The notes under the pieces are model-generated. The model was given only the letters and a program-made list of their open reading frames with translations, made no database searches and was not told where the DNA came from. Of a DNA stretch of 20,183 nucleotides, positions 1 through 5,545 are shown one piece after another. The position numbers and the translations under genes are program-made. The stretch covers positions 1 through 20,183 of the forward strand of contig JAQCIK010000030.1 of assembly GCA_027592035.1 (NCBI GenBank). Direction: 5' to 3'. Within the stretch, counting starts at the first letter, position 1, and each line of letters opens with the position of its first letter. The DNA comes from Casp-actino8 sp001510455. Lineage in GTDB: Bacteria; Actinomycetota; Acidimicrobiia; Acidimicrobiales; Ilumatobacteraceae.

Positions 1-36
1 GGTGGCACCGAATGCGAACAGAGCACCCTGACTCAT
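1..36 (-). CDS. Start of an unidentified protein (partial, runs off the window)
   Basis: Only the first 12 codons are inside the window, reading MSQGALFAFGAT from an ATG at 36. The ATG lies 2 nt after the stop codon of the 64-residue membrane protein upstream, so the two genes are almost certainly co-transcribed and probably translationally coupled. The hydrophobic, glycine- and alanine-rich start would fit the first membrane helix of a transporter, but 12 residues are too few to name a family. Confidence 0.5.
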   Translation of the reverse strand, partial: MSQGALFAFGAT

Positions 37-38
37 GA

Positions 39-233
39 TCACTCCTTCTTCGACTCGGTCGCCACCAGGAACGCCCCCAGCGCCAAAATGGAGGGAACCC
101 AAACTCCGACAAAAATTCCATTCAGCCGATCATCGATCGACGCACCATCGGAGAAATACAGCCAGACACTCAGGACCAGACTTGCCCCCGCAGCGAAAAG
201 CGTGGTGATCCGGAGGATGGTGGTCGCCTTCAT
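39..233 (-). CDS. Small two-helix membrane protein, 64 aa
   Basis: I do not recognise the family. From the ATG at 233 the protein has a first hydrophobic segment at about residues 6-26, a short polar loop (SDGASIDDR), a second hydrophobic segment at about 36-58 (IFVGVWVPSILALGAFLV), and a charged tail ending ESKKE. This is the shape of a small integral membrane subunit. The frame stays open upstream to 332, but that extension is Arg/His-rich and polar, so the ATG at 233 is the better start. A TACGGT hexamer sits 6 nt before the ATG and there is no Shine-Dalgarno, which suggests a leaderless mRNA. The next gene starts 2 nt downstream, so this protein may be an accessory subunit of it. That is inference from context. 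Confidence 0.6.
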   Translation of the reverse strand: MKATTILRITTLFAAGASLVLSVWLYFSDGASIDDRLNGIFVGVWVPSILALGAFLVATESKKE

Positions 234-239
234 GTCGTC

Positions 240-245
240 ACCGTA
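240..245 (-). promoter_or_regulatory. Candidate -10 element TACGGT of a leaderless promoter
   Basis: On the minus strand TACGGT ends 6 nt before the ATG at 233. It matches the actinobacterial TANNNT -10 pattern at the spacing that places transcription start on the start codon. No clear -35 is visible. The same arrangement occurs before other operon-leading genes in this window. Confidence 0.35.
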
Positions 246-299
246 CCGAGAACCACGAGTCAGGTGTGGGATGTGCTCCGAGTGACGAACCATTTCGAG

Positions 300-311
300 T
301 CCTCGCGAGGA
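300..311. repeat. 12-bp perfect palindrome in the divergent interval
   Basis: TCCTCGCGAGGA is its own reverse complement. It lies in the 227-bp interval between the small membrane protein gene (minus) and the helicase gene (plus), where an operator would be expected. No regulator for it is visible in the window. A GC-rich palindrome of this length can also arise by chance. Confidence 0.3.
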
Positions 312-382
312 AGTTCGCTGAAACGCCCCCATACTGACGGCGTTGATCGGTGGGTCTCACCGTTCATGAGTGGCGTGCGACG

Positions 383-404
383 TGACGAGCATTCAGGCTC
401 GTCA
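383..404 (+). promoter_or_regulatory. Leader hairpin 1 upstream of the DEAD-box helicase
   Basis: TGACGAGC (383-390) pairs perfectly with GCTCGTCA (397-404) around the 6-nt loop ATTCAG. It lies about 57 nt before the helicase ATG and no run of T follows it, so it is not a classical terminator. A structured 5' leader would suit an RNA helicase that controls its own mRNA. The upstream transcription start is not established; TTGATC at 343-348 is a weak -35 candidate. Confidence 0.4.
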
Positions 405-420
405 GAGGCTTCCTCCCCCA

Positions 421-437
421 GACACCTTCTCGGTGTC
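421..437 (+). promoter_or_regulatory. Leader hairpin 2 upstream of the DEAD-box helicase
   Basis: GACACC (421-426) and GGTGTC (432-437) form a perfect 6-bp stem with the 5-nt loop TTCTC. It ends 12 nt before the helicase Shine-Dalgarno (AAAGGA, 450-455). Together with the hairpin at 383-404 it makes a tandem structured leader close to the ribosome binding site. Confidence 0.35.
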
Positions 438-460
438 GTCTCCCGAACCAAAGGATCCTC

Positions 461-1810
461 ATGTCCCCCATCACCAGTCCCGATCGCGCGTCCTCGCGCC
501 CCGACAACGACACTGCCTCGTTCGCCTCACTGGGCGTCCCGACCGACCTCGTCCGAATCCTCACTCGCAACGGCATCACCTCACCGTTCCCCATCCAGCG
601 TCAGACCCTGCCCGACTCGTTGCGCGGCACCGACATCATCGGCCGTGGCCGCACCGGTAGCGGCAAGACCCTCGCCTTCGTCCTGCCCCTGGTGGCGCGA
701 CTCGCCGCCGATCGTCGCGGGTCGAAGCCCCGTCAGCCGCGCGGCCTGATCCTCGTACCCACACGTGAACTCGCCGCCCAGGTGGCCGAGACCCTCGATC
801 CGTTGGCCAAAGCCCTCGGACTCTCCCACGTCGTCATCCACGGTGGCGTGAGTGCCTTCCCACAGGTGAAGGCCCTCCAACGAGGTGTCGACATCGTGAT
901 CGCTTGCCCCGGTCGTCTCGAAGATCTCATTCAGCAACGCGAATGCCGTCTCGATCATGTGGCGATCACCGTGGTGGACGAAGCCGATCACATGGCCGAT
1001 CTCGGATTCCTTCCGGTCGTCAAGCGGCTGCTCGACAAGACACCGGCCAAGGGTCAGCGTCTTCTCTTCTCGGCCACGCTCGACAACGGCGTCGACGTAC
1101 TCGTCGATCGCTATCTGGACTCCCCGGTCATGCACTCGGTCGACCCGGCCGAATCGCCGGTACCCGACATGGAGCACCACGTTCTCTGTGTCGATCGCGA
1201 GAACAAGCCAGCCGTCGTCCAGGCCCTCGCATCGGGCCGCGAGCGAACGCTGCTCTTCACTCGTACCAAGCACACGGCCAAGAAGATCGCTCTTCAGCTG
1301 TCGAAGAACGGCATTCCGAGCGTGGATCTGCACGGGAATCTCTCGCAGAACGTTCGCACCAAGAACTTGGAGGCCTTCGCATCCGGAGAAGTACTCGTGA
1401 TGGTCGCTACTGACATCGCAGCGCGTGGCATCCACGTCGACGACATCAATCTGGTCGTCCACGTCGACCCACCGGCCGAACACAAGGCCTTCCTTCATCG
1501 CTCGGGACGTACCGCACGCGCCGGAGCATCAGGAACCGTTGTCACGGTGATGACTCCTGATCAACGCAAGGACGTCGACGCCCTCACTCGTCGGGCCGGT
1601 ATCTCGCCCACCCACACCAAGGTTCAGCCCGGCCACCCCGTCATCACCGAACTCACGGGGCCCCCTGCCGAACGACGCATGCGCAAGGTTCCGGCCGCCC
1701 AGCCGACTCAGCCGGCACGGCCCAAGAACGTGTCGCAATCCGGTCGTCCACGCAAGGCTGATTCCGCGCGCAAGAGCGGACGCTCGCGCCAACGGTCGCG
1801 CACTCGCTGA
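461..1810 (+). CDS. DEAD-box ATP-dependent RNA helicase
   Basis: A 449-residue superfamily 2 RNA helicase that would unwind or remodel RNA duplexes in the cytoplasm using ATP. The core motifs are in order: Q motif with Phe21 and PIQRQ at 44-48, Walker A GRTGSGKT at 63-70, PTRELA at 100-105, CPGR at 149-152, DEAD at 173-176, SAT at 204-206, then TDIAARGI and HRSGRTARAG in the second RecA domain. The last ~60 residues form a low-complexity Arg/Lys/Pro/Ser tail, as in RhlE/CsdA-type bacterial helicases where a basic tail binds RNA. The ATG at 461 is preceded by AAAGGA at 450-455. The gene is monocistronic, has two leader hairpins, and converges on arsJ with 7 nt between stop codons. Subfamily assignment is uncertain. 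Confidence 0.95.
   Translation: MSPITSPDRASSRPDNDTASFASLGVPTDLVRILTRNGITSPFPIQRQTLPDSLRGTDIIGRGRTGSGKTLAFVLPLVARLAADRRGSKPRQPRGLILVPTRELAAQVAETLDPLAKALGLSHVVIHGGVSAFPQVKALQRGVDIVIACPGRLEDLIQQRECRLDHVAITVVDEADHMADLGFLPVVKRLLDKTPAKGQRLLFSATLDNGVDVLVDRYLDSPVMHSVDPAESPVPDMEHHVLCVDRENKPAVVQALASGRERTLLFTRTKHTAKKIALQLSKNGIPSVDLHGNLSQNVRTKNLEAFASGEVLVMVATDIAARGIHVDDINLVVHVDPPAEHKAFLHRSGRTARAGASGTVVTVMTPDQRKDVDALTRRAGISPTHTKVQPGHPVITELTGPPAERRMRKVPAAQPTQPARPKNVSQSGRPRKADSARKSGRSRQRSRTR
1768..1789. terminator. Weak bulged hairpin at the helicase/arsJ convergent junction
   Basis: GCGC (1768-1771), an AA bulge and GAGC (1774-1777) pair with GCTC (1782-1785) and GCGC (1786-1789) around the loop GGAC. It lies in the last codons of the helicase, 28 nt beyond the stop of arsJ on the other strand. 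It has no T-run on either strand, and the Arg/Ser-rich coding sequence alone could produce it. It is listed because similar hairpins sit at the other two convergent junctions of the window. Confidence 0.2.
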
Positions 1811-1817
1811 ACCTGAT

Positions 1818-3050
1818 CTAATCGCCACCGTCCACATCAGCCAGTGACACTGCAGTGCCCGTCGGTACTGGGGGTAGTCGTTGCGCCGCCAACCAGGTGA
1901 GAACGACGAAGGTGACCGACCCCCACAGCGCGAGCGGGAGTCCACCCCACACGTACAGCGCACCACTGAGCAGCGTGCCCACCAAGCGACCGGCCGCGTT
2001 GGCCGAATAATAGAAGCCCACGTCGAGCGCCACTTGATCGTCGTCGGCGAAGGCCAGCACCAAGAACGAGTGCAACGACGAGTTGACGGCGAACACAACA
2101 CCGAAGACGACGAGACCACCCACGATCGCGCCGGTGACTCCCCAATCGAGACTCACCAGTACTGCGATCACCGCACACACGACGGCGAGTACGAAAGCCC
2201 ACGTTCTCGTTGCTCGACTCTCGTCGGTCACCCGTCCACCGGTCGACAACAACTTGGGGGCCGTCGATTGCACGATGCCGTAACCGATCACCCACGCGGC
2301 GAGGAAGCCACCCACACCTTCGTGTGACCAGTCCAACTGATCGGCCAGGAACACCGGCACCGCGACCACGAACCAGATGTCGCGCGATCCGAACAGGAAG
2401 AAGCGAGCGACCGACAATTTGTTGATGGCCGGCGACTTCGACAGCAATGAGGTGAGCTTCGGCTTGCGCTTGGCCTTCCCGATGTCTTCGTTCAACAACA
2501 CGACGAGCAACATCACGGTGACCGCAAGTGCTCCGACCATGCTCCACAGTGCGCCGTCGTAACCGAGTCCCGACAAGAGTGCCGAACCGAGGAAGAATCC
2601 GACTCCTTTCAGCGCATTCTTCGATCCGGTGAGAATCGCCACCAATCGGAAGAGCGACCCATCGCCGGCCACCGTCTTCACGGCGCTCTTGGAACTCATC
2701 TTGGTGAGATCCTTCGCCACACCCGACAAGGCCTGCATGGCCATCACGAACAACACCGACAACCATCGCTCCCACGACGGATCCTCGAGCGTGAGTGCCG
2801 ACAAGGCGACGATCTGCAGCACGAGTCCACCGACCAGTGTTCGGTTGAGCCCTCGACGTGCCCCCACCCAGCCGCCGAGCAAGTTGGTGAGAATACCCAT
2901 GAACTCGTAGGCGAGGAACAAGAACGCGATCGCCACTGCCGAGTAGCCGAGCTCATTGAAGTGCAGAAGCACCAACATGCGAAGGGCACCGTCGGTGAGG
3001 GTGAACACCCAATACCCGGCGGTCACGAGGACGTAGTTGCGCAACTTCAC
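1818..3050 (-). CDS. arsJ: Organoarsenical efflux MFS permease ArsJ
   Basis: A 410-residue major-facilitator membrane protein with about 12 helices. It closely matches ArsJ, which exports 1-arseno-3-phosphoglycerate, the unstable product GAPDH forms from arsenate. Family-typical stretches are TLTDGALRMLVLLHF at 17-31, SGVAKDLTKMSSKSAVK at 109-125 and GSKNALKGVGFF at 142-153. The GTG start at 3050 overlaps the GAPDH stop as GTGA and gives the N-terminus VKLRNYVLVTAGYWVF, the normal ArsJ start. The frame stays open to 3125, but that extension lies inside the GAPDH gene and is Arg-rich, so it is rejected. It is the last gene of the arsRC-gapdh-arsJ operon. The assignment rests on both recognised sequence and gene neighbourhood. 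Confidence 0.93.
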   Translation of the reverse strand: MKLRNYVLVTAGYWVFTLTDGALRMLVLLHFNELGYSAVAIAFLFLAYEFMGILTNLLGGWVGARRGLNRTLVGGLVLQIVALSALTLEDPSWERWLSVLFVMAMQALSGVAKDLTKMSSKSAVKTVAGDGSLFRLVAILTGSKNALKGVGFFLGSALLSGLGYDGALWSMVGALAVTVMLLVVLLNEDIGKAKRKPKLTSLLSKSPAINKLSVARFFLFGSRDIWFVVAVPVFLADQLDWSHEGVGGFLAAWVIGYGIVQSTAPKLLSTGGRVTDESRATRTWAFVLAVVCAVIAVLVSLDWGVTGAIVGGLVVFGVVFAVNSSLHSFLVLAFADDDQVALDVGFYYSANAAGRLVGTLLSGALYVWGGLPLALWGSVTFVVLTWLAAQRLPPVPTGTAVSLADVDGGD

Positions 3051-4063
3051 GAATTCACCGCGCGCCCGACCTTGGCGGCCAGTTCGACCATGCGGTGGGC
3101 GTAGCCGAATTCGTTGTCGTACCAAACCAAGACCTTCACCAGTCGTCCGTCGATCACCATCGTCGACGGACCATCGACGATTCCCGATCGAGGATCGTTC
3201 ACGTAATCAGCCGATACCAAAGGCCGTGTCTCGAAGCCGAGGATGCCGGCCAAAGGCTCTTCGGCGGCCGCACGCAACAGGCCGTTGATCTCGTCGACCG
3301 TCACGTCACGACACATCGTGAACACACAGTCGGTGAGCGAGGCGTTGAGGAGCGGTACCCGCACCGCCATTCCGTTCAGCTTGCCCGTCAGATCGGGGTA
3401 GATGAGAGTGATGGCGGTGGCCGATCCGGTGGTGGTGGGAACCAGCGAATTGAGGGCCGAACGAGCGCGCCGCAGATCCTTGTGTGGCGCGTCCACGATC
3501 ACCTGGGTATTGGTGACGTCGTGAATGGTGGTGATGGCACCCCGTTCGATCCCGATGCTCTCGTGCAACACCTTCACCACCGGCGCGAGCGAATTCGTGG
3601 TGCACGACGCGGCGGTGACGATGGGATGGATCGACGGGTCGTACAAGTGGTCGTTGCAACCCATCACCACATTGAGTACCGAGTCGTCCTTCACAGGACA
3701 GGCGACGACGACCGAGCGGGCACCGTTGGTGAGATGGGGCTCGAGATCCGGGACGGTCTTGAACTTCCCGGTCGCTTCGATGACGAGGTCGACACCGAGT
3801 TCGGACCACGGGATCGACTCCGGTCGAGAGTGCTCGGTGAACGACACCGGTCGGCCATCGAGCACGAAGCCGACACCATCGACCGACACCGAGCCGTCGT
3901 ACCGTCCGTGCACGGTGTCGAACTCCAGCAGGTGGGCGGCGACCTCGACCCCTCCCTTGACCTCGTTGACGTGCACGAGTTCGAGATCGGGGTGCTCACG
4001 GAAAGCCCGGGCCGCCAATCGGCCCATGCGTCCGAATCCGTTGATTCCCACGCGGATGGTCAT
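3047..4063 (-). CDS. gapdh (ars-associated): ArsJ-associated glyceraldehyde-3-phosphate dehydrogenase
   Basis: A 338-residue phosphorylating GAPDH. In this setting it uses arsenate in place of phosphate to convert glyceraldehyde-3-phosphate to 1-arseno-3-phosphoglycerate for export by ArsJ. The NAD-binding GINGFGRMGR is at 6-15, the catalytic Cys154 in AASCTTN, and the catalytic His181 in TTIHDVTNTQ. TTIHDVTNTQ followed by VDAPHKDLRRARS is characteristic of the ars-associated branch; glycolytic enzymes usually read TTIHAYTNDQ. I chose the ATG at 4063 because GAGGAG (4070-4075) precedes it by 6 nt. A TTG two codons earlier is less likely. The gene begins 2 nt after the arsR-arsC stop and overlaps arsJ by 4 nt. 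A housekeeping glycolytic role cannot be excluded but is unlikely. Confidence 0.93.
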   Translation of the reverse strand: MTIRVGINGFGRMGRLAARAFREHPDLELVHVNEVKGGVEVAAHLLEFDTVHGRYDGSVSVDGVGFVLDGRPVSFTEHSRPESIPWSELGVDLVIEATGKFKTVPDLEPHLTNGARSVVVACPVKDDSVLNVVMGCNDHLYDPSIHPIVTAASCTTNSLAPVVKVLHESIGIERGAITTIHDVTNTQVIVDAPHKDLRRARSALNSLVPTTTGSATAITLIYPDLTGKLNGMAVRVPLLNASLTDCVFTMCRDVTVDEINGLLRAAAEEPLAGILGFETRPLVSADYVNDPRSGIVDGPSTMVIDGRLVKVLVWYDNEFGYAHRMVELAAKVGRAVNS

Positions 4064-4065
4064 GT

Positions 4066-4737
4066 TCAACTCCTCATTTCGTTCGTCGACTCGGTCAGGA
4101 GTTCGATGCGGCGACGCGCTGTTCGAATCACATCGTCGAATTGAGTGGCTCGCCCACTGCGAACCGGATCGGGGATCGACCAGTGCAACCAGTCCGACGA
4201 AGGATCGAGTTCTTCATGGGCCTCGTCGCACACCGTCACGACCAACGACGGACGTCCTCGGACGTCCGACAGATGTTTGGGGGTCTCGTCATCGAGCTGG
4301 AGTCCCGCTCGACGGGCGGCGGCAACGGCACCTGGATGGACACGATCGGCCGGGTGCGTCCCTGCCGAATCGGCCGGTCCGGCCCCGCTCGACCGCCACA
4401 GAGCTGCCGCCAACTGACTGCGAGCCGAGTTGCGAGTACACACGAAGAGCACTCGCCGAGGACGGCTGTTCCGAGCGCTGACGGGAAACAATGACGTCGA
4501 TGACTCGTCGACGAGTTGCACGTAACGGCGTCGTCCGTCTCCGGACGACGTCACCCGCCGCACGAGATCGGCCCGTTCGAGCACCCGGAGGTGGTGAGCG
4601 ACCAGGTTGGAGTCGAGGTCGAGGCGCTCGGCGATGTCGCCCGGTGAGAGATCAGTGAGGCGGAGCAGATCGACGATGCGCAGACGAGACACGTCACCCA
4701 GGGCAGCAAAGGCGGCGGCTCGCTTCTCCACGTTCAC
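4066..4737 (-). CDS. ArsR-family repressor fused to a low-molecular-weight phosphatase/ArsC domain
   Basis: A 223-residue two-domain protein if translation starts at the GTG at 4737. Residues ~1-78 are an ArsR-type winged helix (FAALGDVSRLRIVDLL; NLVAHHLRVLERADLV; wing GDGRRRYVQL). Residues ~93-220 are a low-molecular-weight tyrosine phosphatase/arsenate reductase fold with P-loop VCTRNSARS (Cys100, CX5R), a second Cys170 in VTVCDEA, and the acidic DP at 190-191. These are the only two cysteines. The HTH domain therefore lacks the As(III)-binding cysteines of classical ArsR, and the third cysteine of thioredoxin-coupled ArsC is also absent. The GTG is 7 nt after TATTCT, with no Shine-Dalgarno. 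A TTG at 4758 would lie inside the operator. It presumably represses its own operon. Whether the second domain reduces or only senses arsenate is open. Confidence 0.88.
   Translation of the reverse strand: MNVEKRAAAFAALGDVSRLRIVDLLRLTDLSPGDIAERLDLDSNLVAHHLRVLERADLVRRVTSSGDGRRRYVQLVDESSTSLFPVSARNSRPRRVLFVCTRNSARSQLAAALWRSSGAGPADSAGTHPADRVHPGAVAAARRAGLQLDDETPKHLSDVRGRPSLVVTVCDEAHEELDPSSDWLHWSIPDPVRSGRATQFDDVIRTARRRIELLTESTNEMRS
4070..4075 (-). promoter_or_regulatory. Shine-Dalgarno that fixes the GAPDH start
   Basis: GAGGAG on the minus strand lies 6 nt before the ATG at 4063, within the last codons of the ArsR-ArsC fusion. It decides for that ATG over the in-frame TTG at 4069. Confidence 0.7.
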
Positions 4738-4744
4738 GGCCCGC

Positions 4745-4750
4745 AGAATA
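4745..4750 (-). promoter_or_regulatory. Candidate -10 element TATTCT of the ars operon
   Basis: TATTCT on the minus strand ends 7 nt before the GTG at 4737, placing transcription start at or next to the start codon. It overlaps the promoter-distal end of the 30-bp inverted repeat at 4747-4776, so a bound repressor would block RNA polymerase directly. No good -35 is visible. Confidence 0.45.
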
Positions 4751-4776
4751 TGTCTCAATGTTCATTGAGACATATT
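4747..4776. promoter_or_regulatory. ArsR-type operator: perfect 14-bp inverted repeat
   Basis: AATATGTCTCAATG (4747-4760) and its exact reverse complement CATTGAGACATATT (4763-4776) are separated by TT. The inner part TCAAT-N4-ATTGA resembles the imperfect palindromes bound by ArsR/SmtB repressors. It is A+T-rich against a GC-rich background. It lies in the 63-bp gap between the DUF2071 stop and the arsR-arsC GTG and overlaps the presumed -10, so the likely ligand is the adjacent ArsR fusion protein. Confidence 0.85.
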
Positions 4777-4800
4777 GAACGTGATGAACTACGGGTGAAT

Positions 4801-5517
4801 TCAGTTCGCCGAACGAGGCCGGCCGATACGCACTGCGACACCCGGCGAGCACCGCACGTGGGGGTCTCCGGTTGGGGTCGGTAACCCCGCCGCTTCCACC
4901 AGAGCCGAATCAGCTCGAACCAGTTCGGCCGCCCGCAACGGCCACGGATCGTGATCCACGGGGGCGTAGCGCACACCCCGACGAGTCGCCGAGTAGAGAC
5001 CCCATCGCGCCGTCAGGAAGTGATCGAGATCATCGGGTTCGATCTCCTCTCCCGGACGAACGACGATCTCGGTCGAATCGACCGCACGGGGCCAACGCCG
5101 ACGAACTCGTGTCGTCCACTGCGACTCCGTCACCTCGTGACTCGCTCTCCCCCAGCAGTAGGGCAAACGGTACGTGAGACGCGCAACGAGAGCGGGCAGG
5201 AAACGATTCACGTCGAGAGAGAAGAACCACACACCTGGACGTCCGTCGCGAATCACGTAGGTACGCACGTTGATCTCGGGGAACGATCCGAAATACGGCA
5301 CGGCGGGACCATGAGGCAGTCCGATGTTGCGCATCGAGAACGGAATCAGCCCGACCCACGCCGAACCGTCGAAGGTGTCGACGGTGAGTTCGGGGGGAAG
5401 CAGAGCCTGAACCACCTCGGGTTCGTATCGCCAATGCACGTACGCGAGATCACGCCATTCCTGACGCATCACAGCGAACGTGACCGGATCGGGGCAACGT
5501 GGCGAAAAGGACCTCAT
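4801..5517 (-). CDS. DUF2071 family protein (YqjF-like)
   Basis: A 238-residue soluble protein recognisable as DUF2071 by its pattern: WRDLAYVHWRYEPEVVQALLPPELTVDTFDGSAWVGLIPF (residues ~21-60), then FPEINVRTYV, GVWFFSLDVNR and a central LPYCWGRAS. The family folds like acetoacetate decarboxylase but has no established biochemical role, so no function is assigned. There is no signal peptide. The ATG at 5517 is preceded by TAGCCT 9 nt upstream and by no Shine-Dalgarno; an internal ATG at 5469 (MRQEWRDLA) is a possible alternative start. It lies 28 nt after the arylsulfatase gene on the same strand, so it may be the last gene of the sulfatase operon. The ars operator begins 24 nt beyond its stop. 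Confidence 0.85.
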   Translation of the reverse strand: MRSFSPRCPDPVTFAVMRQEWRDLAYVHWRYEPEVVQALLPPELTVDTFDGSAWVGLIPFSMRNIGLPHGPAVPYFGSFPEINVRTYVIRDGRPGVWFFSLDVNRFLPALVARLTYRLPYCWGRASHEVTESQWTTRVRRRWPRAVDSTEIVVRPGEEIEPDDLDHFLTARWGLYSATRRGVRYAPVDHDPWPLRAAELVRADSALVEAAGLPTPTGDPHVRCSPGVAVRIGRPRSAN

Positions 5518-5545
5518 CGAAAGTCGAGGCTACGGAGTCCGAGGC

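Noticed and set aside
581..1498. Long open frame opposite the helicase (305 aa)
   Set aside because: It lies wholly antisense to a clear helicase gene, has no recognisable domain, and is the kind of mirror frame expected in GC-rich coding DNA.
1842..1857. CACTGCAGTG palindrome near the arsJ stop
   Set aside because: It is within coding sequence, has no loop, and is short enough to be chance.
3051..3125. Upstream extension of the arsJ reading frame to an ATG at 3125
   Set aside because: It lies inside the GAPDH gene and encodes an Arg-rich stretch unlike ArsJ. The GTG at 3050 overlaps the GAPDH stop and yields the normal ArsJ N-terminus.
3095..4144. Long open frame opposite the GAPDH gene (349 aa)
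   Set aside because: It is antisense to a complete GAPDH and shows only low-complexity Arg/Asp/Gly/His sequence.
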